The notes: generated from the letters alone by a model not told the origin. DNA of 43,737 nucleotides from Actinobacteria bacterium 21-64-8 (GCA_903970225.1 CAJCHR010000016.1:1-43737), one strand, 5' to 3'; positions 17,231 to 26,678 are shown, counted from the stretch's first letter. Translations and numbers: made by a program.

Positions 17231-17867
17231 TCAACGGCTCACGCCTTTCAATGGCGCAACACCGCGCTTGGGATCGCGGAAACAGATTCGGCCGCTCCCG
17301 CGCGAGACGGCGAAGGGCAGATTCTTCCAAACCACGATGCCCAGGATCAGCGCTGGTCCGGAATCGAGCTTCAGCGCCCGAAACACCGGGAGCTCACTTA
17401 TTCTCGCCGGATAGTCGTCCACGACGCGGCCACCAATGACGCTCCCGGAGATCCTTGCGCGAAATGACTCGCTTCCACTTGCGGGGTCAAAGCCCTTTAT
17501 TCGCTTGTCCGCGCTGACGCTTGGCGATGTGCGTGCGAGTCCCTGACCGCCAGCGGCATCCCAATTCAACACAGTCGCGGCCGCGCCCGTATCGACTACG
17601 CCCGTTGCGCGTCTCCCATCCCGAAGCACTACAGTCGCAGCCACAAACCCCGCTGGCCCGCCGCCAGAAAAGAGGTTGGTTTCACATCGAGACCATCCTC
17701 CGCTCATGTCCGCGGTCCCTTCAAGGAACGAGCCATGGCAGAGGGGCAAGGTCCGTCGAATTCGCTGCCAACGCGGGCGTTAGGCAAAATACGGCCTGGG
17801 ACAACGTGATCAGAGCCCCAGCCGCGACACTGATGTGCATGGACCGAGGCAGAACCGGTTTGGTCAT
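17231..17867 (-). pseudogene. Exported retropepsin-like aspartic protease, frameshifted after signal peptide
   Basis: The downstream frame (17231-17749) encodes an aspartic protease of the retropepsin clan: VVDTGAAATVLNWDAA holds the catalytic DTG, and LILGIVVWKNLPFAVSRGSGRICF is the C-terminal strand block. That frame has no ATG before the domain and hits a stop at 17780-17782. In the neighbouring frame, ATG 17865-17867 starts a clear signal peptide (MTKPVLPRSMHISVAAGALI..., ending TPALA-A) that runs into a TGA at 17721-17723. Removing one base, for example in the C4 run at 17743-17746 (minus strand), would join them into about 205 residues. Either the gene is newly broken or the sequence has an indel error. 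A TTG start at 17749 could yield a leaderless form. Confidence 0.7.
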
Positions 17868-18045
17868 CTGCCACAGATAAGCCGCCGGCGCTCCTCAGCG
17901 CTTGCACAATACCACCGTTCTTCACCCTCCACCCGGCTTTGGCCCTTCCCCGTAACCTTATATGTTCTTGAGCATCGAGCCGATGCGATCAGCTCGTATC
18001 CGCACCGTAGCAGTGACGGGCAAACCGGAGTTATCCGAAGCCGAG

Positions 18046-19656
18046 CTAAGCGCGGTGCGCAGAAGACGCTCGGTATCCAACGTCAAGGACGATACGGCGC
18101 CCGATCGAGATGTTGGTCAGGAAGGTCTCGTCGTGGCTCACCACGAGCAGCGCGCCGTCATAGGCCTGAAGCGCGGCTTCCACGGCGTGGATGGAGTCGA
18201 GGTCGAGATGGTTGGTGGGTTCGTCAAGGATCAGCAACTTGGGCGGGCGCGGTCCGCCCAGCCGACACGCAAGGCCTGCGCGCAGCATCTGGCCGCCGCT
18301 GAGCGTGCCCACGATCTGCAGCGCGGCGTCCGCGCGGAACAGGAAGCCCGCGAGCACTGCACGGCAGCTGTTCTCGTCCGAGTCCGGATTCAATCGGCGG
18401 AAGTTGTCGAGGATCGATGCCGCCGGATCGAGGAACGCGACGTGCTGGTCGATGACGGCGGCCGTGACGCCGAGGCGCACTTGCCCGGATAGCGGGAGGA
18501 GTTCGCCCGACACCAGCTTGAGCAATGTGCTCTTCCCCGCGCCGTTGGGCCCGGTGATGGCAATCCTCTCGGGCCCGACGATTTCAAGATCGACGTGCTC
18601 GATCAGGGGATCGTTGGATTGGTACCCCGCCGCAACGTCGTGCATCTCGAGCACTCTGCGCTCCGCGTGCAGGCCCGTTGGCGGCAGGACGATCGAGAGC
18701 TCCTGAAGGATCTCGATCCGCGCCTGCGCAGCCGCCACGGTCTCTGCCGCTTCGCCGGCGAGACGCTCGCCAAGGCGCTGGCCGCTTCCGCCGCTGGCCT
18801 CGGCGGCGTTCCTGCGCGCACCGATCAGGATGCGCGGCATGTCGCCCCGAGATGCCTTGCGCGATCCCGCCGCGTCGCGCCGCTGCTTGCGCTCGGCAGC
18901 CGCCTGCACTTTTCGCCCAACCTCGGCACGACGCTTCTGCGCGTGCGCCAGATCGCTGCGGGCGGCTTCGAGCTCGACGGCCTTGCGTTCGCGGTACTGG
19001 CTCCAGTCGCCACCATAGCGGGTGGCACCGAGCGTCGTCAGTTCGACAATGGCGTCCATGCGCTCGAGCAGCTCACGGTCGTGGCTCACGACGAGAAGGC
19101 CGTCGGTCCAGTCCTCGACGAGCCGGAGCAGCGCCTCGCGTCCGTCGCGGTCGAGATTGTTGGTCGGCTCGTCGAGCAGCAGGAAGTCGGGATGGTCGAA
19201 GATCGCGGCGGCGATTGCCGCACGCGTCCGCTGTCCGCCCGATAGCGAGGCGAGTGCAGTGGTTGCCCGCGCTTTCAGCTGTACGCGGTCGAGAGCCTCG
19301 CCGATCCGTTCCTCAAGCGTCCAGTCCGCGTCGGCCAGTTCGTCGAGGTCCGCAACGCCGTTCTCGGCGCGTCCCAGCACGCCGAGGGCGTCAGCTACGC
19401 CGAACATGTCGGCAATGGTCTCGCCGGCATATGCCCGAACCTCCTGCCGCATGACGCTGACGCGCCCATCGACGACGACCTTGCCGGATGTCGCGGTGAG
19501 GTCGCCGGAAAGTATCCGCAGCAGCGTGGTCTTGCCCACGCCGTTGCGTCCGACCAGACCGATCCGCTCGCGCGAGAGGTGGACGTCGATGCCGCCCAGC
19601 ACCGGTCGGCCGTCGGGGGTCGCCCAATGGAGCGCCGCTGCGCTTAGCGAAGTCAT
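18046..19656 (-). CDS. ABC-F family ATPase
   Basis: The 536-residue protein has two ATP-binding cassettes and no membrane segments. The first has Walker A GRNGVGKT (about 36-43), signature LSGGQR and Walker B FLLLDEPTNNLD. The second has GPNGAGKS, LSGGQM and LLILDEPTNHLD. A charged linker (about 215-315) full of Arg/Glu/Ala is the coiled coil that reaches into the ribosome in ABC-F proteins. Members are translation factors or antibiotic-resistance ribosome protectors rather than transporters. ATG 19656 (MTSLSAAALHW) gives the usual N-terminus; starts at 19707 would add 17 residues without conserved content. It lies 51 nt downstream of tetR-like 19708-20301 and is probably in its operon. Resistance is a possibility, not shown. 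Confidence 0.92.
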   Translation of the reverse strand: MTSLSAAALHWATPDGRPVLGGIDVHLSRERIGLVGRNGVGKTTLLRILSGDLTATSGKVVVDGRVSVMRQEVRAYAGETIADMFGVADALGVLGRAENGVADLDELADADWTLEERIGEALDRVQLKARATTALASLSGGQRTRAAIAAAIFDHPDFLLLDEPTNNLDRDGREALLRLVEDWTDGLLVVSHDRELLERMDAIVELTTLGATRYGGDWSQYRERKAVELEAARSDLAHAQKRRAEVGRKVQAAAERKQRRDAAGSRKASRGDMPRILIGARRNAAEASGGSGQRLGERLAGEAAETVAAAQARIEILQELSIVLPPTGLHAERRVLEMHDVAAGYQSNDPLIEHVDLEIVGPERIAITGPNGAGKSTLLKLVSGELLPLSGQVRLGVTAAVIDQHVAFLDPAASILDNFRRLNPDSDENSCRAVLAGFLFRADAALQIVGTLSGGQMLRAGLACRLGGPRPPKLLILDEPTNHLDLDSIHAVEAALQAYDGALLVVSHDETFLTNISIGRRIVLDVGYRASSAHRA

Positions 19657-19707
19657 CTCTCTGAAATCCGTCTCTTCTACAGCAGTCCGACGCTCGCCAA
19701 CTGCCAC

Positions 19708-20301
19708 TCAGTCTTCGATGCAAAGCTGAATCAGCCGCGCCAGACGCTCAGTGGTTGCCTGCCGGTCCGAGCCTTCGATCGGCGGTGAGCCGAGCGCGAA
19801 ACGCAAGGTCGCAAAGCCGAGCACCTGCGCGGCGATCAGTGCCGCGCGAACCTGCGCATCGTGCCCGCCGATGCGGAGCGCCAGCGGATCGATCAGGGCG
19901 CGATGCAATGCGGCCGACAGGATCGGCGCCGCGGTCAGGCTGGTCGCCGATCGCAGCAGCAAGTGGAAGTCGTCGATCTCGTCCGTGTCGCTGGCCGGTG
20001 CGACCGGAAGCATCAGATGGCTCGCCAATCGCGTGCCCAAGGTTTCGAGCGGCCCTTGGAACACCTCTTCCGCGCCGAAGGCATGGTCGGCCAGCGCCTC
20101 GAACAGTCCGGCCTTGGAACCGAACAGACGCATGACGATCGCGGGATCCGTATCCGCGATCGCTGCGATCTCCCGCACCCCCACCGCGTCGTAGCCGGCA
20201 CGGCTGAAGGCATGTCCCGCCGCCGCAAGCACCCGCGCCCGCATATCCGCCGACGATGTGCGACTGCGCCGGGCAGGTTTGATATCAACGGACGTTGACA
20301 T
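19708..20301 (-). CDS. TetR/AcrR-family transcriptional regulator
   Basis: The 197-residue regulator has its helix-turn-helix at residues about 21-67 (MRARVLAAAGHAFSRAGYDAVGVREIAAIADTDPAIVMRLFGSKAGLFEAL), a standard TetR_N domain with an atypical DPAIVMRLFGSK turn. The all-alpha ligand domain includes FATLRFALGSPP near the C-terminus. It is divergent from the SDR-P450 pair and is followed by the ABC-F gene. Two similar 18-nt palindromes, one overlapping its own start codon (20283-20300) and one between the genes (20330-20347), suggest autoregulation and control of the divergent operon. The ligand is unknown. Confidence 0.92.
   Translation of the reverse strand: MSTSVDIKPARRSRTSSADMRARVLAAAGHAFSRAGYDAVGVREIAAIADTDPAIVMRLFGSKAGLFEALADHAFGAEEVFQGPLETLGTRLASHLMLPVAPASDTDEIDDFHLLLRSATSLTAAPILSAALHRALIDPLALRIGGHDAQVRAALIAAQVLGFATLRFALGSPPIEGSDRQATTERLARLIQLCIED
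20283..20300. promoter_or_regulatory. TetR operator-like palindrome, site 1
   Basis: TATCAACGGACGTTGACA contains perfect 6-bp arms TCAACG/CGTTGA around GA. It matches site 2 at 14 of 18 positions. It covers the tetR start codon and first codons, which would suit direct autorepression by blocking transcription. Operator function is inferred. Confidence 0.55.
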
Positions 20302-20329
20302 ACTTCGCCGGACCTTCCATCTGCATATT

Positions 20330-20347
20330 TATCTACAGTCGTTGATA
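20330..20347. promoter_or_regulatory. TetR operator-like palindrome, site 2
   Basis: TATCTACAGTCGTTGATA lies inside a longer dyad with outer arms TTTATC/GATAAA (20328-20349). Shared consensus with site 1 is TATCWACRGWCGTTGAYA, with the centres 47 nt apart. It sits 27 nt upstream of the SDR start codon, probably in its promoter. Function is inferred from sequence and position. Confidence 0.55.
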
Positions 20348-20373
20348 AACGAGTCGAAACAGAAAAGCGAGAC

Positions 20374-21120
20374 ATGATCATGACACTCGATGGCAAGGTA
20401 GCGCTGGTCACCGGAGCCACCAGCGGCATCGGCTTCGCCGCGGCGCGACGTTTGGCAGAGGCAGGCGCGCACGTACTGGCAACGGGCCGGTCGCAAAGCG
20501 GGCTCGAGACCGTCCGCGCGATGCTGGGCGGTCGCGGAGAAGCGGTTGATTGCAACGTCGCCGATCCCAGCGCGATCGCGAGGCTGATGGAGTCGATCGC
20601 GCATAGCCGCCGCCAGCTCGACATCCTCGTCGTCAACGCCGGCGTTTCGAACGCGCCTGCGATCGGCGAGCTCACCCCCGAAACCTATGACGGCCTGATG
20701 GACGTCAACTGCCGGGGTGCGTTGTTCACGTTCGTCCACGCGCTTCCGCTTCTGGCTCAGGGCGCGTCGGTGGTCTTCGTCGGCTCCGTCGCGGGCAGCA
20801 AGGGCCAGCCGGGCGATCCGCTTTACGCCGGCAGCAAAGGCTTCGTCCGCGCATTTGCGCGCGGTGCCGGCACCGACCCCGAGATCCTCGCCCGCGGGAT
20901 CCGGGTCAACGTGGTCTCGCCCGGCCCGATCGAAACGCCGCTGACGCGCGAGGCCACCGATGACGAGGACGCACGCGCCTATGTCGAAGGAATGATCCCG
21001 ATGCATCGATGGGGACGGCCGGAGGAGGTCGCCGAGGCGATCCTGTTCCTGGCGTCCAGCGCATCGAGCTTCACCACGGGCGCGGAACTCACCGTCGATG
21101 GAGGAATGGCGCATGGCTGA
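20374..21120 (+). CDS. SDR family oxidoreductase
   Basis: This classical 248-residue short-chain dehydrogenase/reductase has the cofactor motif TGATSGIG (about residues 14-21), VNAG (about 87-90), catalytic Ser in VGSVAGSKGQPGDP and YAGSK (YxxxK). The C-terminal VSPGPIETPLTRE and FLASSASSFTTGAELTVDGGMAHG are those of FabG-like enzymes. It reduces or oxidises an alcohol/carbonyl with NAD(P). It overlaps the following P450 gene by 8 nt (ATGGCTGA), so translation is probably coupled. It is divergent from tetR/ABC-F with an operator-like palindrome just upstream. The substrate is unknown; coupling with a P450 suggests an oxidised terpenoid, fatty or aromatic molecule (inference). Confidence 0.93.
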   Translation: MIMTLDGKVALVTGATSGIGFAAARRLAEAGAHVLATGRSQSGLETVRAMLGGRGEAVDCNVADPSAIARLMESIAHSRRQLDILVVNAGVSNAPAIGELTPETYDGLMDVNCRGALFTFVHALPLLAQGASVVFVGSVAGSKGQPGDPLYAGSKGFVRAFARGAGTDPEILARGIRVNVVSPGPIETPLTREATDDEDARAYVEGMIPMHRWGRPEEVAEAILFLASSASSFTTGAELTVDGGMAHG

Positions 21121-22211
21121 TCTTCACGATGGCCGGCCCGCGTCGGCTGCCGCGCCGGTCCGCGGCATCGGGCCGATGGGCTCTCCTGTCTGGTACGTCA
21201 GCCGCAATGCCGATGTCCGCACGGTCCTGTCTTGCCCGTTTGCCAGTTCGGACCCGTCACGCCCCGGCTTTCCCGAGCCCGAGGACCTCGACGATCGCAC
21301 GCCGTTCCTGATCGAGCTCGACGCGCCCCGCCATGCCGAGCTTCGCCGGCTGGTGCTGCCCGAGTTCGGCACCCGCTCGGTGCGCGCTCTCGAGCCGCTG
21401 CTGCAGGCCTCGGCCGATTGGCTGGTGGCGCGGATGCAGGTCGCCGGTCCGCAGGCCGATCTGGCAGATGCTTTCGCCAAGCCGATGGCATCGCTTGCGA
21501 TCTGCCACCTGCTGTCGGTGGCCCCGGCCGATGGTCCCTCTCTCACCTCCTGGGCCCGAGGTTCTAGGTGACGACAGCCGCGGACCGGAGGCACAGGGCG
21601 CCGCGCTCCAGGCGATCAACGGCTATATGGAAAGCCTGATCGACGAACGTATCGCCGATCCCGGTGACGATCTGTTCGGCCGGCTCGCGGCAGGGCCGTT
21701 GCGCGAGGGCAGGATCAGCCGCGCGGAGCTGGTTTCGCTCGCGATCATGCTGCTGATGGCCGGACACGACACCAATGCGAAGATGATCACGCTGGGCGTC
21801 GGCACGCTGCTGGACGAACCTGGGGCCGTCACAAGGATCGTGTCCGACGAGAGCGCGGCACACGCCGCCGTCGACGAACTGATCCGGCTGCATTCGATCG
21901 GGGACGACGACGGCTTCCGTGTCGCCACTGCCGACATCGCTGTTGGTGATGCGGTGATCCGCGCTGGCGAGGGCATCGTGCCGCTGGCCCGGCATGCCAA
22001 TCACGATCCGGCGATTTTCGAAGCGCCCGAGCGGTTCGACCTTGACCGCAACACCAACCTGCATGTCGGGTTCGGTTACGGACCGCACTTGTGCCTTGGC
22101 CGACCGCTCGCGCGGGCGGTGCAGGCGATCGCCTACAGAACGCTGTTCGCGGTGATCCCGACGTTGCGCCGCGTCGCGGACGAACCGCGGCTCATCGTGA
22201 CCGGTTGGTGA
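21113..22211 (+). pseudogene. Cytochrome P450, broken by a single-base frameshift
   Basis: The first frame, from ATG 21113 (GGAGG at 21100-21104), encodes about 150 residues of a bacterial P450 N-terminal half (ELDAPRHAELRRLVLPEFGTRSVRALE...) and ends at TGA near 21570. The rest continues in the next frame from about 21556: I-helix LLMAGHDTNAKM, K-helix ExxR as DELIRLHS, and haem-binding FGYGPHLCLGRPLAR with the Cys ligand. Removing one base in CGAGGTTC (about 21557-21564) joins WAR to VLGDDSRGPEAQG and restores about 365 residues. It could be a real inactivation or an indel error. The SDR overlaps its start. The intact enzyme would hydroxylate a small lipophilic substrate using external ferredoxin; none is encoded here. 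Confidence 0.85.
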
Positions 22212-22469
22212 GATGACGCATCTATAGACGGCTATCCGTTGGCAGGGCCGTTTGGAAGCGTTGCCCCGCGGTAGGTGCTGCCACATGTCCGACCTGTCCG
22301 CCAACCTATGCCACCTCGACGACGATCCCTCGTGGCCATCCTGTTCGCGGCTAGGAACGTCGGCGGATTTCTCGACATTGCGAATGAGCGTGCCCGAGAA
22401 GACGAAATCCTGGCGAGACTGATCGAGCCGGGCATCGCGTGGGCCTGCCAGCCTGATGCTGGCATCGGT

Positions 22470-24815
22470 TCACAGGAGCTTGTCCAATGTGATCGGCAGC
22501 TCCCGCACGCGCTTGCCCGTCGCATTGTAGATCGCGTTGGCGACGGCTGCGCCCGTGCCCGTGATGCCGATCTCGCCGATGCCGTGCGCGCCCATCGGGG
22601 AATGCGGATCGGGGATGTCGGTCCAGATCACGTCGATCTCGGGTACGTCCATGTGCACCGGCAGATGATAGTCAGACAGGCTCGGATTCATGATCCGTCC
22701 CTTGCGTTCATCGAACTGCGTCTCTTCCATTAACGCTAGACCGAGTCCCATGATGATACCTCCGCGGAACTGGCTCGTCGCGGTCTTGGAGTTGAGGATC
22801 CGCCCGCAGTCGAACGCGCCGAGCACGCGGCTCACGCGCGGCTCGCCAGTGATCACGTTGACGCGCACTTCACAGAAGATCGCGCTGTGGCTGTGCATCG
22901 ACCAATGCATCGTCTCGAGCGGCTTGGGCGAGGCGGCCTCCACCGAAACAGTGTCTCGCCCGGCGCGAGCCAGGATCGACGCATAGCTTTCGTATCGGTC
23001 GGGCTCGTCGGCCTTGCACAAGCCCGCATCGCGGCTGGCGACGTCATCCACGTCGAGTCCGGCCAGCGGCGAGTCGTTGCCGGCGAGCTTGATCAGTTCC
23101 TTCACCAGCGCGCGATAAGCGGCGATCACCGAAGCGCCGATCGACGCGGTCTGCTGCGATCCGCCCGCGAGCACGACGCCGGGCAACGTCGAATCGCCGT
23201 AGTTGAACGTGAGCGCGTCCATCGCCAAGCCCAGCCTCTCGGCGGCGACCTGGCTTTGCGCGGTCGCGGTGCCCATGCCCATCTCGTGGGCGGCAATGTC
23301 GACGCTCGCGCGGCCATCCTTCGTCACGGTGATCCGCGCGGCGCCGCCGGGCATCCGGTAGTACGGATAAGTCCCGGTCGCGCAGCCCATACCGACCAGC
23401 CACTCGCCATCGCGCACCGCGCCCGGAATGGGATTGCGCCGGTTCCAGCCGAACTTCTCGGCGCCAGCGCGCCAGGCCTCGTCGATGTGCCGTGACGAGA
23501 ACGGCAGGCCCGATGTCGGATCCTTGTCCGGCTCGTTCAGCAGGCGCAGCGCGACCGGGTCGATGCCGAGTTCGTGCGCCAGTTCGTCCATCGCGCTTTC
23601 GAGCGCGAACGTGCCGACCGACTCACCGGGCGCGCGCATGAAGGTGTTGGCGAGCATATCGAGCGAGACCGTCTGGACGTCGAGCAGCACGGTCTCGGAG
23701 GCATAAGCGCTGCGGGTCCCCATGATGAACGGTTCGGCCATCGCGTTGTCGGCGGTCTTGGGGGTTACCCCGGTGTGGATCAGAGCCTTGAGCCTGCCGT
23801 CAGGCCCGGCGCCCAGCGCCACGCGCTGCTCGGTCGGCGAGCGGCCGCCGACGATCCGGTAGACGTCTTCCCGGGACAGCGCGCACCGCACCGGACGCCC
23901 GGAAACCTTGGCCGCCGCAGCCGCCAGAATGTGATGCTGCCACATGCATTTGCCGCCGAACCCACCGCCGACGAACGGCGACGTGATCACCACCTGCTTC
24001 TCGTCGATGCCGAAGATCTGGCCCAGCGTCCACGCGGTGTGCGCGACGAGCTGCGAGGCGTCGTGAATGCGCAGCGTCTCGCCTTCCCACGCGACGGTGA
24101 CCCCGTGGAGTTCGATCGCGTTGTGGTTGTGGCGCGGCGTACGATACGTCGCGTCAACCCGCGACGGCGCGGCGGCCAGCGCCTTCTCGGCATCGCCCAT
24201 CTCATTGCGCAGCGGCTCTCCGCGGAACGTGGCCTGCGTCGTTCCCCGCGCGACCGCCTGCGCGAAATTGATGTTGGCGGGCTCTTCCGCATACGTCGCC
24301 CGGATCAGCGATTTGGCGTGGTCGGCCTGCTCCTGCGTTTCGGCGAGCACGACGGCGATCGGCTCGCCGTTCCAGCGGATGCGATCGTCCTGCATGACCG
24401 GAAGGTCGTCGCCGCCCGCCGCTTTGGGCGCGGACATGAACACCGGCGGCGGCTGCATCGACGGGGCATTGCGATACGTCATCACCGGCACCACGCCGGG
24501 CGCAGCCTGCGCGGCGCTCGTATCGATCTCGAGGATCCGCCCCTTCGCGATCGTGCTACACGCGATCGCCGCATAGACCATGTTCTCGAACACGAACTCG
24601 GCGGCAAACCGCGCCGCTCCCGAGACTTTGAGAGGGCCGTCCAGGCGAGAGATCGGCTTGCCGACATGGCCATGCTTGTGCTCGATCAGCGGGTCGGGCT
24701 TGCCGCCGGGAATCCAGCTGTCGGGCGACATGGCGATCGCCTTGGCCATCGTGCCCTGTACGGCGCCCTGCACGACGCCTTGCGCCAGTTGCTTGGTGTC
24801 CTTGAAAATGCTCAT
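22470..24815 (-). CDS. Aldehyde oxidoreductase, molybdopterin-binding subunit (PaoC/xanthine dehydrogenase family)
   Basis: The 781-residue large subunit starts at ATG 24815 inside the stop of the FAD subunit gene (ATGA overlap). Typical blocks are [23 protein letters not shown] near residue 45, [62 protein letters not shown] (molybdopterin-binding), [28 protein letters not shown], and the C-terminal [34 protein letters not shown]. The GIGE Glu is the active-site base that activates the Mo-bound hydroxyl. It oxidises aldehydes or N-heterocycles with water as oxygen donor. The long N-terminal segment before the domain (about 40 residues) is found in PaoC-like proteins. The length is close to normal. 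No XdhC/PaoD-type chaperone is adjacent. Confidence 0.93.
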   Translation of the reverse strand: MSIFKDTKQLAQGVVQGAVQGTMAKAIAMSPDSWIPGGKPDPLIEHKHGHVGKPISRLDGPLKVSGAARFAAEFVFENMVYAAIACSTIAKGRILEIDTSAAQAAPGVVPVMTYRNAPSMQPPPVFMSAPKAAGGDDLPVMQDDRIRWNGEPIAVVLAETQEQADHAKSLIRATYAEEPANINFAQAVARGTTQATFRGEPLRNEMGDAEKALAAAPSRVDATYRTPRHNHNAIELHGVTVAWEGETLRIHDASQLVAHTAWTLGQIFGIDEKQVVITSPFVGGGFGGKCMWQHHILAAAAAKVSGRPVRCALSREDVYRIVGGRSPTEQRVALGAGPDGRLKALIHTGVTPKTADNAMAEPFIMGTRSAYASETVLLDVQTVSLDMLANTFMRAPGESVGTFALESAMDELAHELGIDPVALRLLNEPDKDPTSGLPFSSRHIDEAWRAGAEKFGWNRRNPIPGAVRDGEWLVGMGCATGTYPYYRMPGGAARITVTKDGRASVDIAAHEMGMGTATAQSQVAAERLGLAMDALTFNYGDSTLPGVVLAGGSQQTASIGASVIAAYRALVKELIKLAGNDSPLAGLDVDDVASRDAGLCKADEPDRYESYASILARAGRDTVSVEAASPKPLETMHWSMHSHSAIFCEVRVNVITGEPRVSRVLGAFDCGRILNSKTATSQFRGGIIMGLGLALMEETQFDERKGRIMNPSLSDYHLPVHMDVPEIDVIWTDIPDPHSPMGAHGIGEIGITGTGAAVANAIYNATGKRVRELPITLDKLL

Positions 24816-25798
24816 GCCTGCATGTCCGTGAGTTCGCCGAGCGCCGCGACGATCGTTCGCCGGGCCAGCTCGACCTTGAAGCCATTGTGTTCCAGCGGGC
24901 GGGCGTCGGCGAGTTCGGCTTCGGCCGCCGCCGCGAATGCTGCTTCGCTTGGCGCGCGGCCGCGAAGCGCCGCCTCGGTCTTTGCGGCGCGCCACGGCTT
25001 GTGCGCGACACCGCCGAGCGCGACCCGCACATCCTTGATCCGCCCGTCCTCGATCTCGAGCGCCGCGGCGACCGAGATCAGCGCGAACGCATAGCTCGAT
25101 CGGTCGCGCACCTTGCGGTACGTCGAGCGTCGCGCTAATGGCAGCGCCGGCAGTTCGATCGCCGTGATCAACTCGCCGGGCTCCAGCATGGTCTCGATGT
25201 CCGGCCGGTCGCCGGGCAGCCGGTGAAAGTCGGTAAGCGCGAGCGTCCGGGCGCCGGCGCCGCTTTCGAGGTGAACGACCGCATCGAGCGCGGCCAGCGC
25301 GACGCACATGTCCGACGGGTGCACCGCGATGCACGAATCCGATGCGCCGAGGATCGCGTGCATGCGGTTGAAACCGTCGATCGCATCGCAGCCCTGGCCG
25401 GGCTGGCGCTTGTTGCAGGCCGATCCATCGTCATCGTAGAAATAGCTGCAGCGGGTCCGCTGGAGCAGGTTGCCGCCCACCGTCGCCATATTGCGGATCT
25501 GCGCGCTGGCGCCCGCGACGATCGCACGAGTTAGCACCGGATAGCGCGTGCGCACCGCCGGGTGCTCGGCCAGCGCGGTGTTGCTGACAGCCGCGCCTAT
25601 CCGCAGCCCGCCGTCTTCAAGCTCGACGATTTCGCGAGAAAGCCCGCTCACGTCGACCAGTGCGGCCGGCCGCTCGAGGGTTTCCCGCATCAGGTCGACG
25701 AGGTTGGTGCCGCCGCCCAGGAATTTTGCGCCGGGCTGGCGCGCGCGGCGAACCGCATCCGCGGTGTCGGCGGCGCGAGCATAAACGAAAGGTGTCAT
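24812..25798 (-). CDS. Aldehyde oxidoreductase FAD-binding subunit (PaoB-like)
   Basis: The 328-residue subunit carries the FAD-binding strand [15 protein letters not shown] (about residues 25-39) and [25 protein letters not shown] (about 109-133). It has extra cysteines in [27 protein letters not shown], spaced as in PaoB-type subunits that hold an additional 4Fe-4S cluster. The C-terminal CO-dehydrogenase flavoprotein domain follows ([23 protein letters not shown]). It transfers electrons from the Mo/Fe-S chain to its acceptor. It overlaps the Fe-S gene and the Moco gene by 4 nt (ATGA) at both ends, so the three are translationally coupled. The upstream extension of the open frame is a shadow. 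Confidence 0.92.
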   Translation of the reverse strand: MTPFVYARAADTADAVRRARQPGAKFLGGGTNLVDLMRETLERPAALVDVSGLSREIVELEDGGLRIGAAVSNTALAEHPAVRTRYPVLTRAIVAGASAQIRNMATVGGNLLQRTRCSYFYDDDGSACNKRQPGQGCDAIDGFNRMHAILGASDSCIAVHPSDMCVALAALDAVVHLESGAGARTLALTDFHRLPGDRPDIETMLEPGELITAIELPALPLARRSTYRKVRDRSSYAFALISVAAALEIEDGRIKDVRVALGGVAHKPWRAAKTEAALRGRAPSEAAFAAAAEAELADARPLEHNGFKVELARRTIVAALGELTDMQA

Positions 25799-26301
25799 TC
25801 GGCAGGCTCCGCGAATGTCGCTTCGATCGCATCGACGATGCCGTTGTACGCGCCGCAGCGGCACAAGTTGCCGCTCATCCGCTCGCGCAGCTCGTCGCGG
25901 CTGAGCGCGATCGTCGCGGACCCGAGATCCGCCGTGACATGGCTCGGCACGCCGCGCCGCAGCTCTTCGACCATCGCCACTGCCGAGCAGATCTGCCCCG
26001 GCGTGCAGTATCCGCACTGGAAGCCGTCATGCTCGACGAACGCGGCCTGGAGCGGATGGAGCGCCGCGACCGTACCGAGACCCTCGATCGTGGTGACCGA
26101 ACGCCCCTCGTATTGTACCGCAAGCGCGAGGCAGGAGAGGATGCGCTCTCCGTCCACCAGCACCGTACACGCGCCGCAAGCGCCTTGATTGCAGCCCTTC
26201 TTGGTCCCTGAGAGCCGCAGATTCTCGCGCAGCAGGTCGAGCAACGATACCCGCGGATCATCGGGCAATGCGACAGCCTCACCATTTACCTTCATGTGCA
26301 T
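25795..26301 (-). CDS. Aldehyde oxidoreductase 2Fe-2S subunit (PaoA-like)
   Basis: The 168-residue subunit contains the plant-type ferredoxin half, [22 protein letters not shown] (four Cys), and the helical half with [10 protein letters not shown] and [11 protein letters not shown] (four Cys): both 2Fe-2S sites are complete. It starts near [18 protein letters not shown] without the twin-arginine signal that E. coli PaoA carries, and no such signal is seen in the frame upstream, so the enzyme is probably cytoplasmic. The ATG at 26301 or 26295 cannot be distinguished, as the ribosome site is weak. It is the first gene of the leftward paoABC-like operon. Confidence 0.93.
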   Translation of the reverse strand: MHMKVNGEAVALPDDPRVSLLDLLRENLRLSGTKKGCNQGACGACTVLVDGERILSCLALAVQYEGRSVTTIEGLGTVAALHPLQAAFVEHDGFQCGYCTPGQICSAVAMVEELRRGVPSHVTADLGSATIALSRDELRERMSGNLCRCGAYNGIVDAIEATFAEPAE

Positions 26302-26678
26302 GGGCAGCTTTTTCCATCCGATCGACGCGCGGCATGCTGCGACCGGTATCGGACTAACCCAGCAGCAGCGGTTTGGTGCCGCCGGTCCGCTGGCGCGTTG
26401 CGCTCATTGAGCAGATGACGGACTGCTTCGCGCCCATCGAAGCCATTCAAAGTGCGGGTAGCCCTTTCTCATACCTGCCATTACCGACCCTGGGACTATG
26501 ATGCTCCGAACGACCGGCATTTCGGACCTTGGCGACCGCTCGGAATCATCAAGGAATCTGCGGTAAACTGCTCTCTGTTCAGCCAATCTTGGGAGCGCAA
26601 ACAGGCCCTGCTGATTCGGTCCGACAAGTCTCGAGTAGGACCGCCGCTTACAAATCCACATCTCATGCAGGCCATCCC
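26302..26678. other. Intergenic region between aldehyde oxidoreductase operon and araC-like gene
   Basis: No gene with a domain was recognised. A reverse open frame that covers the AraC gene in another frame extends here but is a shadow, as is a forward one from 26452. The base composition is slightly more AT-rich than the surroundings. It must hold the promoter of the oxidoreductase operon and the 3' end of the araC-like gene. A small gene with an unusual start cannot be excluded. Confidence 0.5.

Noticed and set aside
22212-22469. A small gene or terminator between the P450 and the Moco subunit gene
   Set aside because: Only a 4-bp stem (ACGG-CTAT-CCGT at about 22230) and short open frames without ribosome sites are present.
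26645-26661. Sequence CTTACAAATCCACATC resembling the 31-nt element
   Set aside because: It needs an insertion and mismatches, and lies beyond the 3' end of the araC-like gene rather than in a promoter.
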